Made by a program: the position numbers and the translations under genes. From Synechococcus sp. UW179A (GTDB lineage Bacteria; Cyanobacteriota; Cyanobacteriia; PCC-6307; Cyanobiaceae), in the NCBI RefSeq assembly GCF_900473965.1, contig NZ_UCNJ01000027.1:1-34757 (forward strand): DNA of 34,757 nt, read 5' to 3'. The notes beneath the pieces were generated by a model. The model searched no databases. It was not told the origin of the DNA and was given only the letters and a program-made list of their open reading frames with translations. The number at the start of each line of letters is the position of its first letter. The stretch's first letter is position 1. Below are positions 8,906-15,899 of this stretch, piece by piece.

Positions 8906-11122
8906 GTGGGCGGACCTCTGAAACAGGATCTGTTCAGCCATCAAGGGGAAGCCGCGCGGCTACGGCAAGCACCGCTCGCCGATCGCCTGCGACCACGCAA
9001 TCTCGATGAATTCGTTGGGCAGGGAGCAATCCTTGCGGAAGGTCGCTTACTGCGACGAGCCATCTCAGCTGATCGTGTCGGAAATCTGATTTTGCATGGC
9101 CCACCCGGGGTCGGAAAGACCACCTTGGCGAGGATTATCGCCAATCACACAAGAGCCCATTTCAGTTCTCTCAATGCCGTGCTTGCCGGAGTGAAGGACT
9201 TGCGCTCTGAGGTGAACGATGCCCTTCAACGCCTCGAACGCCATGGGCTCCGCACCATCCTGTTTATCGATGAGGTGCATCGCTTCAACAGCGCCCAGCA
9301 GGATGCCTTGCTGCCCTGGGTGGAGAACGGCACACTCAGCCTGATCGGCGCCACCACCGAAAACCCCTTTTTCGAAGTCAACAAGGCGCTGGTCAGTCGG
9401 TCCAGGTTGTTTCGTCTGCAAAGCCTGGATCCTGAAGATCTCAGTTGTTTGCTGCAGACAGCGCTGCAAGACAAAGAACGTGGCTACGGCGACCGCGATG
9501 TGGAGATCAGCGCTGAGGCCTCTGCCCACCTCGTCAATGTGGCAGGAGGTGACGCCCGCAGCCTGCTCAATGCACTCGAACTCGCCGTGGAGAGCACTCC
9601 TAAAAATCACAAGGGTGTGATTGAAATAGACCTCAGCATCGCTGAGGAATCTATCCAGCAGCGCGCCGTGCTCTACGACAAGCAGGGTGATGCGCACTTC
9701 GACACGATCAGCGCATTCATCAAATCCCTAAGGGGCTCGGATGCTGACGCAGCACTGTTCTGGCTGGCACGGATGATCGAAGCCGGTGAAAACCCACGCT
9801 TCATTTTCCGGCGCATGCTGATCTCTGCCGGGGAAGACGTGGGACTCGCGGACCCCCAGGCGGTGGTGGTGGTCGAAGCCTGCGCCGCGGCCTTTGAGCG
9901 CATCGGACTGCCGGAGGGACTTTATCCACTAGCCCAGGCAGCTCTCTACCTGGCCTGCACCGAGAAAAGCAATAGCACCAGCGGCATGTTCGAAGCGCTG
10001 CGGCAGGTTCGTGAAGCGCAGCGCCAGGAGGTACCTGCCCACCTACGCGATGCCAACCGCGATGGCGATGCCTTCGGTGACGGCAAGGGCTATCGCTACC
10101 CCCATGCTTTTCGTGAACACTGGGTGGCTCAGCAGTATTTACCCAGTGCCCTTCAAGGTGAAGCCTTCTGGGCTCCGAGTCGCCAGGGCTGGGAAGGACA
10201 ACGTCGCGAACGGATGCTGGAACGTCGTGCTGCTCAGCTGGCAGCATCAGCTGAGGCGGTCGACGAACACCCGCTATTGGTGAGCAGCGGACCGGAGGAA
10301 CCTCAGCTGGAGCGATGGCTGCAACGGCAACTGTCCTTGGATGGTGAACGCCTGCAAGAGTTGCGACAAAGACTCTGGTCGGACCTCTCATGGCAGCGCA
10401 CGGATCGCGTACTAATCCTTGGCGGTCGGTCGCTGCTCTGGTCGCTCGATCCCCTTGGAGCCGTTGCCGAAGGTGGACTCACAATTCTCTGTTCATCCTC
10501 AACAGAACAGCTACGGCTGGAAGCACAGCTGCAGTTGCTTGATCCACTCCATCAACCGGCCGTCCTGACCGATGCTGCTGAACTAGAGCGACTCAGCCCG
10601 GACCACCAGTTCGAAGTGGTGGGCGGGCGACTGCATCAGGCCGATCTCAAATCTCCTGACCTTGAGATGTTCTGGGCCCGAGTAAGCGCCCGCTCGAGAA
10701 GCGGTACTCAGCTGAGGGTGTTGCTGAGTGAACCCCAACTCGGACCGGCAGGAGGGCTACTGGAGCTGCTCATGAGCGAAAGGGAGGCGACCAAACCGAG
10801 GTCATCGCTGCAGACCCTGGCAGCACTGGAGTCCATCTGGCTGAGTCAGGCAGAACCGCGTCAAATGCTGCTGAGCCAGCTTGAGCGCTGCGGCTGGGTG
10901 ACGAACCAGAGCAGCTGGCAGGAATCGTTGAAGCTCGCTGTTGAGCCGAGCCTGATCGAACGATGGCTTGGCGAAGACCGCCCCTACCGCAGGGCACTGG
11001 AAGAAACCGGAGAAACCAGAGAAACCGCTCTGTCGGAGCTGCGTCACGAGCTGATAAAGCAACGCGGAAAACATCTTCCCCAGAGTCTTCGTCACTGGCG
11101 AATCGAAGGCCGACTGGCCTGA
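8906..11122 (+). CDS. RarA/MgsA-type replication-associated ATPase fused to an unknown C-terminal region
   Basis: Residues 1 to about 450 are a complete RarA (clamp-loader-like AAA+) protein: Walker [10 protein letters not shown], Walker B with DEVHRFN, sensor 1 in GATTENPFF, and the C-terminal tetramerisation/MgsA domain with '[13 protein letters not shown]' and 'GYRYPHAF'. RarA acts at stalled or gapped replication forks. A further 280 or so residues follow (456-738). They contain a possible Rossmann-like beta-alpha unit, [19 protein letters not shown], near residue 500, followed by TILCSS and by a stretch reminiscent of a degenerate methyltransferase, then a helical basic end. Cyanobacterial genomes commonly carry such 'RarA/unknown domain' fusions. 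The start is the GTG at 8906. The family assignment is certain; the role of the tail is not known. Confidence 0.93.
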   Translation: MGGPLKQDLFSHQGEAARLRQAPLADRLRPRNLDEFVGQGAILAEGRLLRRAISADRVGNLILHGPPGVGKTTLARIIANHTRAHFSSLNAVLAGVKDLRSEVNDALQRLERHGLRTILFIDEVHRFNSAQQDALLPWVENGTLSLIGATTENPFFEVNKALVSRSRLFRLQSLDPEDLSCLLQTALQDKERGYGDRDVEISAEASAHLVNVAGGDARSLLNALELAVESTPKNHKGVIEIDLSIAEESIQQRAVLYDKQGDAHFDTISAFIKSLRGSDADAALFWLARMIEAGENPRFIFRRMLISAGEDVGLADPQAVVVVEACAAAFERIGLPEGLYPLAQAALYLACTEKSNSTSGMFEALRQVREAQRQEVPAHLRDANRDGDAFGDGKGYRYPHAFREHWVAQQYLPSALQGEAFWAPSRQGWEGQRRERMLERRAAQLAASAEAVDEHPLLVSSGPEEPQLERWLQRQLSLDGERLQELRQRLWSDLSWQRTDRVLILGGRSLLWSLDPLGAVAEGGLTILCSSSTEQLRLEAQLQLLDPLHQPAVLTDAAELERLSPDHQFEVVGGRLHQADLKSPDLEMFWARVSARSRSGTQLRVLLSEPQLGPAGGLLELLMSEREATKPRSSLQTLAALESIWLSQAEPRQMLLSQLERCGWVTNQSSWQESLKLAVEPSLIERWLGEDRPYRRALEETGETRETALSELRHELIKQRGKHLPQSLRHWRIEGRLA
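11002..11028 (+). repeat. Three tandem 9-bp copies inside the RarA-fusion gene
   Basis: The units AGAAACCGG, AGAAACCAG and AGAAACCGC run head to tail at 11002, 11011 and 11020. Each adds three codons in frame near the protein C-terminus (the repeated Glu-Thr in [11 protein letters not shown]). This looks like a slippage-type microrepeat that keeps the frame. Confidence 0.75.
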
Positions 11123-11146
11123 TCGGCTTCCATCAAAGCCCTACAT

Positions 11147-11174
11147 AAAAAAAGCCCCGGCGATGCCGGAGCTT
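11147..11174 (-). terminator. Intrinsic terminator of the DUF1400 gene
   Basis: Read on the minus strand, GCUCCGGC (11172 to 11165) pairs with GCCGGGGC (11161 to 11154), with one G-U pair and a 3-nt loop, followed by seven U residues (11153 to 11147). It lies 40 nt past the stop of the minus-strand gene and also sits 25 nt past the stop of the convergent RarA-fusion gene, where it may act less efficiently because the plus-strand T-tract is missing. Confidence 0.85.
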
Positions 11175-11213
11175 GAAGAACAAAGTTGATGAACCCGTGA
11201 GGGTTCCCAACAA

Positions 11214-11840
11214 TCACCAGAGGCCGCGGACGGGAGCAGCAGCAGGTGCTGGCTCAGCAGGGAGGATCTGGTTGGCCTGCACACATGCGGGCAGGAACAC
11301 ATACCAAGAGAGAAGGGATGTGGACTGAGCACCGTCAAGACCGTCCTTACAGACGTTCTGAGCACCATCGGAGGAGCCGTTGTCGTTGAGACGGAAGTCA
11401 ACGGGCAGCTGGTTCATGATGCCAGCAGAGGAGATTTCTCCATCAGCGGCGTCAAGGATGATGGCGGAACGAAGGGCGACCACAGCAGTCTTCTTCTTCT
11501 GCCAGTAGGGGAAGTAGCTGCGGGTCTGGTCGTCCAGGAACTTCACGCCATCGGCGGAATACAGGAAGCGAGAAACACCAACAAGATCTACGTCGTAGCT
11601 CTTGGTCATGCCCTCTTGAATTTCATCAGCAGTCCAACCGGAGTTGTTGATACCTGCTTGAAGGGCGCGGTCAGTAATTTCGCCATCGCTGAAGAACTTG
11701 GCGAATGCTGAGGCTTTGGTAGTCCAGACAGCACCACCGGACACCCAGCGCACAGGGCGCTTGGTGCCAGCTTCAGCGGCGACAGCCAGAGTGGAAATGG
11801 AAGCGGCGGCGAGAGCGCCGGCTGCAAAACGGGTGAACAC
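11214..11840 (-). CDS. Secreted DUF1400-domain protein
   Basis: The 208-residue product begins with a Sec signal peptide (a hydrophobic Ala-rich segment, probable cleavage near AEA, residues 22-24). Residues about 35-150 resemble DUF1400, the domain found at the N-terminus of some cyanobacterial alpha/beta-hydrolases: 'FFSDGEITDRAL', a central 'VSRFLYSADGVKFL', then 'ALRSAIILDAADGEISSAGIMNQLP'. Here the hydrolase domain is absent; the C-terminus is short, with two cysteines and an Ala/Pro-rich end. The start is GTG at 11840. It is a single-gene unit with a good promoter and a strong terminator, so it may be well expressed. It probably acts in the periplasm or outside the cell. No enzymatic function can be assigned; the DUF1400 call rests on pattern memory. 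Confidence 0.8.
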   Translation of the reverse strand: MFTRFAAGALAAASISTLAVAAEAGTKRPVRWVSGGAVWTTKASAFAKFFSDGEITDRALQAGINNSGWTADEIQEGMTKSYDVDLVGVSRFLYSADGVKFLDDQTRSYFPYWQKKKTAVVALRSAIILDAADGEISSAGIMNQLPVDFRLNDNGSSDGAQNVCKDGLDGAQSTSLLSWYVFLPACVQANQILPAEPAPAAAPVRGLW

Positions 11841-11866
11841 GGACGGCGAGAGAAGACGTCTCTTTA

Positions 11867-11895
11867 ATCCTATCGGTAGGAAAAAGAGTTGCCAA
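11867..11895 (-). promoter_or_regulatory. Sigma70-type promoter of the DUF1400 gene
   Basis: On the minus strand, TTGGCA (-35, at 11895 to 11890, 5 of 6 matches to consensus) is separated by exactly 17 nt from TAGGAT (-10, at 11872 to 11867, 4 of 6). The predicted transcription start near 11860 leaves a leader of about 20 nt before the GTG at 11840. This is the clearest canonical promoter I found in the window. Confidence 0.6.
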
Positions 11896-12070
11896 CAAAA
11901 TCAGTGCATCAAAAGCGCAAATGAGGACAAATGCGCCTCATAAGGACCAATCAAACAAGACTCATGAATCTCAATGGATGCATGGATCTCGTGGTGAACA
12001 TTGCTGTTGATTCAGCTGTTGAGTGAAATCCATCACCAATGACATTGATATCGATTGACCTCAACATTGC

Positions 12071-12739
12071 TCACGCTGTGCAGAGCAGACAATCCTGCAG
12101 AAATCTCTTCTCAGCAACGACAACTCCAAAACGCCATTCCCCCTGAGACCGCAACTGTGCAGCCACCTTGAGATTCAATCCTCGGTGCAGGGCACCACAA
12201 AAAGTGGAGCTCACCTCCCAGAAGCAGAGGTCCTGCGCCAGAGAGCCTTGCTGCCACTTGATCGCAGCCTCTTTGACCAGCCACCGATCCAGAACCTGCT
12301 GTCGCAGTTGCTCCCCCTCCAGTGCCGTCAGCTCGCTCTGCTCAGACTCCGTGAAAAAACGACGCATCAATGCCGCCGCAGCATGAAGCTTTCGGTCGGC
12401 ACGCTCCAGGTCAACTCCGATGGGCTGCTGAGACCAGCCCAGCAGACAGGCGTCAGCACAGTGGCTAAGGCTCACATAACCCCATTGGTCCAACAACTGT
12501 GGTGGAGCACCTGGTGGAGCATTTAGTGGAACCGCAAGAGGGCTAGCAGCATGCAGCGCGGCCAGACAACTGCGCATCCAACCACGCGAAGCCAAATACT
12601 GCTGGGAACGGGATGCCGTCAGCCCTGCGGCCCATGCGCGCTCTTGCTCACTCACAACAAGCTGCCCAGCTGAGGCCTCTGGGCCGATCTGCTGCATCCA
12701 CAACGCAGTTACGCTGCCGCCGACAGTCCGGCTATCCAT
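12071..12739 (-). CDS. 4'-phosphopantetheinyl transferase superfamily protein (Sfp/HetI-like)
   Basis: This enzyme transfers phosphopantetheine from CoA to a serine of a carrier protein; in cyanobacteria the Sfp-like enzyme can serve the fatty-acid acyl carrier protein. Both superfamily motifs are visible: 'SLSHCADACLLGW' followed by the Mg-binding GVDLE, and the helical RWLVKEAAIKW. The size, 222 residues, fits the two-lobed Sfp class rather than AcpS. The ATG at 12739 is preferred; it shares two bases with the divergent peroxiredoxin start codon. A shorter start at the Met in 'ALWMQQ' would avoid that overlap and is possible. An intergenic stretch of 230 nt separates its stop from the start of the downstream DUF1400 gene, which has its own promoter. 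Confidence 0.87.
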   Translation of the reverse strand: MDSRTVGGSVTALWMQQIGPEASAGQLVVSEQERAWAAGLTASRSQQYLASRGWMRSCLAALHAASPLAVPLNAPPGAPPQLLDQWGYVSLSHCADACLLGWSQQPIGVDLERADRKLHAAAALMRRFFTESEQSELTALEGEQLRQQVLDRWLVKEAAIKWQQGSLAQDLCFWEVSSTFCGALHRGLNLKVAAQLRSQGEWRFGVVVAEKRFLQDCLLCTA

Positions 12740-13205
12740 GACTCTGCAGATCGGCGATCCCGCCCCTGACTTCACACTTCCAGATGAGAACGGTGAGCCC
12801 CTCACGCTTTCATCTCTGAAAGGACAACGAGTGGTGATCTATTTCTATCCGAAGGACGCCACCCCCGGCTGCACCAAGGAAGCGTGCAACTTCCGGGACC
12901 GCTGGAGCGACCTCAAGGCCCATGGCATCAGGGTCCTAGGGATTAGCAAGGACAACGCCGCATCTCACACCCGCTTCATCGCCAAGCAGGAACTTCCCTT
13001 CACCTTGCTCACTGACGAGGAGCCATGCGCCGTGGCCAGCAGCTACGAAAGCTACGGCCTGAAGAAGTTCATGGGCCGTGAGTTCATGGGCATGATGCGT
13101 CACACCTTTGTTGTGGATGCTGAGGGCAAGCTTGAGTTGATTTACAGAAAGGTCAAAGCCGATTCAATGGCTGATCAAGTGCTGAGCGATCTGGGGCTGG
13201 GCTGA
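12738..13205 (+). CDS. bcp: Thiol peroxiredoxin, Bcp/PrxQ family
   Basis: The 155-residue protein reduces hydrogen and organic peroxides using thioredoxin. The active-site segment DATPGCTKEAC carries the peroxidatic Cys45 and the resolving Cys50, spaced by four residues as in atypical 2-Cys PrxQ enzymes. The thioredoxin fold is complete (APDFTLPDENG at the start, VVIYFYPKD before the active site). The start codon lies in a CATG that also provides the divergent start codon of the phosphopantetheinyl transferase. The last 53 nt overlap the 3' end of coaX on the other strand. Confidence 0.95.
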   Translation: MTLQIGDPAPDFTLPDENGEPLTLSSLKGQRVVIYFYPKDATPGCTKEACNFRDRWSDLKAHGIRVLGISKDNAASHTRFIAKQELPFTLLTDEEPCAVASSYESYGLKKFMGREFMGMMRHTFVVDAEGKLELIYRKVKADSMADQVLSDLGLG

Positions 13206-13881
13206 CCAGCGTCACCAGCGACTGCATCACAAGATCAGGGGCATGATTCAGCTCAAGCCCCTGGGTCTGCAAAGCCTGCAACAGCAGTGGAGCATCACCG
13301 CCGCAGAGCCAAATCGGAGAGGGATCGAGGTCCTGGGCTCGGACAATTAGACCGACAAGACTTTCGATCACTCCCCGGCGCATCGCCTCACACGAATCCC
13401 TGGGGAAAGAAGCGCCATCACAGGGATCCCGCCTCTGGTCGTCATGATCTGTCAGCGCCCAAGTACCTGCAGCCATGGCCTGCAACTGCAGCCTCAATCC
13501 GGCTGCGAGCCAACCGCCATTGAATGCACCGTCTGCGGTCACGCGCGTCAAGCTGAGCACAGTGCCGGCATCAACAACCATCAGGGGGCCAACCTCTGCT
13601 GACTGGGTCCAGGCGCCCCATCCAGCAAGCGCTCTGTCGATGCCAAGCCAGGCCGGGACATTTCTAAGCGGAATCACATCGAGATCGAGACGCCTGTCTG
13701 GCCTGAGCACGGAATGATCCGGCACAGGTCCCACTGCCGCCCATGCACAAAGCTGAGGAGAGCCAGCCAACAGCGACAGTTGCGGTTGGGAATGGCTGTA
13801 GCTCCAGGCACCGCTTTTCAATTGCTCAGCCCAGTGCCAGCGACTGTTACCGATTAGTAGACAGCGCTGCTCAGAGCGCAT
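13153..13881 (-). CDS. coaX: Type III pantothenate kinase
   Basis: CoaX phosphorylates pantothenate, the first step of CoA synthesis. The ASKHA-type fold motifs are present in cyanobacterial form: 'LLIGNSRWHWA' at the N-terminus (phosphate 1 loop), 'MVVDAGTVLSLT' (phosphate 2 loop), 'GGWLAAGLRLQ', and the C-terminal 'IWLCGGDAPLL' (adenosine loop). The ATG at 13881 is chosen because it directly precedes the first conserved strand and lies 2 nt after the cysH stop, giving a cysH-coaX operon; an upstream start would extend into cysH. At its 3' end it overlaps bcp tail to tail by 53 nt. The gene is slightly divergent from textbook CoaX (DIGNT is replaced by LIGNS). Confidence 0.9.
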   Translation of the reverse strand: MRSEQRCLLIGNSRWHWAEQLKSGAWSYSHSQPQLSLLAGSPQLCAWAAVGPVPDHSVLRPDRRLDLDVIPLRNVPAWLGIDRALAGWGAWTQSAEVGPLMVVDAGTVLSLTRVTADGAFNGGWLAAGLRLQLQAMAAGTWALTDHDDQRRDPCDGASFPRDSCEAMRRGVIESLVGLIVRAQDLDPSPIWLCGGDAPLLLQALQTQGLELNHAPDLVMQSLVTLVSPAPDRSALDQPLNRL

Positions 13882-13883
13882 GG

Positions 13884-14666
13884 TCAGATGCCATCGCCCA
13901 TGACTCCGGGCACGTGAATTCCGCACTCCTGACGCTGTCCGCCGAAGCGGGTGCTGCGGCCTTCAGACTCAAGCCCGTCAGGAGCACTGGAATGCCAGTC
14001 GCCCACGGTGGAATAGCCCTGATCGAAGAGCGGATGCTGAGGCAGGTCATGCTCCTGCATGTAATAGAAGACATCCCGATTGGTCCAACGCAACAAAGGG
14101 CGCAAAGACAAACGCTCACGAATCGGATCGAGCACGGTCATGGTCTTACGTAGATCAGTCTGGCCGCGTCGCACGCCACTGGCCCAGCAGCTCACTTTCT
14201 GCACACGGAGCGCTTCCTCCAGCGGCTCCACTTTGCGGAGATGCAGATACAGATCAAGATCCTGCTCTCGGCCAGTTTCCCAGAGCCTTCCATGGACTGC
14301 TTCCATTCGGGCAGGAGACATCGAGGCCTGCGCCACAACGAGCTGAGTGCCAAATCGTTCACAAAGTGTGTTGGCATAGCGATAGGTCTCTGCGGGGAGA
14401 TATCCCGTATCGACCCAGATCACAGGCACAGTCTCTCCTCCGGAGAGGCGACTGAGCATGTGCAGCAACACTGACGACTGGATACCGAAGCTGGTGGTCA
14501 TTGCGAAGCCGGAACCGAATCGATTCAGCGCCCACTGCAGACGCTGCAGAGGCTGCATCGGGTCTAGCTCTGAACGCAGGGGATCCAGACCGGCAGAGAC
14601 CGTCCCCGAATCCACACCACCAGCGGTGCCGATCATGTCTGTGATGCCCTGGCTCATGTAACCCAT
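13884..14666 (-). CDS. cysH: Phosphoadenylyl-sulfate (PAPS) reductase
   Basis: CysH reduces PAPS to sulfite with thioredoxin in assimilatory sulfate reduction. The 260-residue protein has the N-type ATP-pyrophosphatase-like core ('TTSFGIQSSVLLHML', 'VIWVDTGYL'), the substrate-binding 'SGVRRGQTDLR', 'LRPLLRWTNRDVFYYM', and the catalytic C-terminal ECGIHV with Cys248. The paired-cysteine motifs that bind the [4Fe-4S] cluster of APS reductases are missing, so PAPS rather than APS is the expected substrate. It is the first gene of the cysH-coaX pair and is divergent from the ndbB-like gene, with 60 nt between. A second in-frame ATG at codon 4 could be the true start. Confidence 0.94.
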   Translation of the reverse strand: MGYMSQGITDMIGTAGGVDSGTVSAGLDPLRSELDPMQPLQRLQWALNRFGSGFAMTTSFGIQSSVLLHMLSRLSGGETVPVIWVDTGYLPAETYRYANTLCERFGTQLVVAQASMSPARMEAVHGRLWETGREQDLDLYLHLRKVEPLEEALRVQKVSCWASGVRRGQTDLRKTMTVLDPIRERLSLRPLLRWTNRDVFYYMQEHDLPQHPLFDQGYSTVGDWHSSAPDGLESEGRSTRFGGQRQECGIHVPGVMGDGI

Positions 14667-14726
14667 CCTCCAATGCCGAGGTGACCACAGGTCTGCCTAT
14701 GGTTTCAACGCGCTCCAGAGAATGCC

Positions 14727-15899
14727 GTGACTCCTCCTGCCAGCGAGCAAGTTCAACCGATCGTGGTGGTCGGTGGTGGATTCGCCGGATTGTCAACAGC
14801 GCTTGCCTTCAGTCGCCTGCATCCAAGACCACCGGTTGTGCTGATTGAACCTCGTGACCGCTTCGTCTTCGTTCCTCTGCTCTACGAATTAATGAGCGGG
14901 GAACTGAAGGGATGGGAAGTAGCCCCTGACTATGCATCCTTGCTGCAGGGGCGTGGGATCAGTCATCTGCAAGACCGCGTCAGCGCGGTCGACCTCGATG
15001 CCCGCAGCGTCACTACTGGCTCGGGGCGCGCCCTGCAATACAGCCAGCTGGTGTTGGCAACGGGCGCGCAACCCGCGGATTTCGGCATTCCAGGAGTCCG
15101 CGACAATGCCCTGAATTTCCACACCCTGTCTGATTTGCAACCTCTGCAGGATCGCTTGCAGGAGCTGCGTCAGCGCCCATCAGGGGCGAACTCCCTGGTG
15201 ATTGCTGGGGCAGGAGCCACGGGCGTCGAACTGGCTTGCAAGCTCGTGGACCTGCTCAACGGTGCCGCCACAATTCAACTCGTTGAGCTGGGTGATCAGA
15301 TCCTGCCAAGATCGAAAGCCTTCAACAGAGAGCAGGCCGAGATCGCCCTGAAGAAACGTGGTGTGACCATTCACCTGAACACCAGAGTCGACTTGGTGAC
15401 AGCGACTTCCGTGACGCTGAGCGGACCACAAGGCTCGCATCAACAGAATCATGACGGACTGGTATGGACTGCAGGCAGTCGCCCAACAATTCCGGACCTT
15501 TCTCCCAAGCTGGAGCTCCATCAAGGTCGACTGCCAGTCACCGAATCGCTGCGTCTGCAGGCCTACCCGGATGTTCTGGCTCTCGGAGATATCGCTGTGA
15601 ATCCCAGACCAGATGAGCTTTCCAGCTGGCCTCATTCAGCTCAGGCGGCCATTCAGCAAGGTCAGTTTGCAGCCAAAGATCTGAAAGCAAAGCTGCAAGG
15701 CAGTGTTGAAAAACCATTTGTGTTTAAGGACCTTGGCGAAATGCTCAGCCTTGGCATTGGCGATGCCTCAATCACCGGATTGGGCCTAACCCTCGCGGGG
15801 CCTCTGGCCTTCAAGCTGCGCCGACTGACCTATCTGACGCGTTTGCCAGGGCTGTCGCTAGGGCTGCGCGCAGCTGGTGCCTGGCTGGTTGGCCCTTGA
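14727..15899 (+). CDS. NdbB/NDC1-like type II NAD(P)H:quinone oxidoreductase
   Basis: The 390-residue flavoprotein has two dinucleotide-binding folds: the FAD-binding VVVGGGFAGLSTAL at residues 13-26 and a second, NAD(P)-binding 'VIAGAGATGVELA' near residue 160. The segment 'DRFVFVPLLYELMSGEL' followed by 'WEVAP' closely resembles the NdbB/NDC1 branch of NDH-2 enzymes. Members of that branch reduce demethylphylloquinone (vitamin K1 synthesis) or plastoquinone-type quinones at the thylakoid membrane. The C-terminal Leu-rich region fits a peripheral membrane anchor. It overlaps the hflX start by 4 nt (TTGA). Membership in the NDH-2 superfamily is sure; assignment to the NdbB branch rests on remembered similarity. 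Confidence 0.85.
   Translation: MTPPASEQVQPIVVVGGGFAGLSTALAFSRLHPRPPVVLIEPRDRFVFVPLLYELMSGELKGWEVAPDYASLLQGRGISHLQDRVSAVDLDARSVTTGSGRALQYSQLVLATGAQPADFGIPGVRDNALNFHTLSDLQPLQDRLQELRQRPSGANSLVIAGAGATGVELACKLVDLLNGAATIQLVELGDQILPRSKAFNREQAEIALKKRGVTIHLNTRVDLVTATSVTLSGPQGSHQQNHDGLVWTAGSRPTIPDLSPKLELHQGRLPVTESLRLQAYPDVLALGDIAVNPRPDELSSWPHSAQAAIQQGQFAAKDLKAKLQGSVEKPFVFKDLGEMLSLGIGDASITGLGLTLAGPLAFKLRRLTYLTRLPGLSLGLRAAGAWLVGP

Noticed and set aside
9065-9697. A 210-residue minus-strand frame inside the RarA domain
   Set aside because: Shadow of the conserved AAA+ coding sequence.
11915-11941. Overlapping short inverted repeats (GCGCA/TGCGC and ATGAGG/CCTCAT) upstream of the DUF1400 promoter
   Set aside because: Stems of 5-6 bp in a noncoding region are expected by chance; no supporting context.
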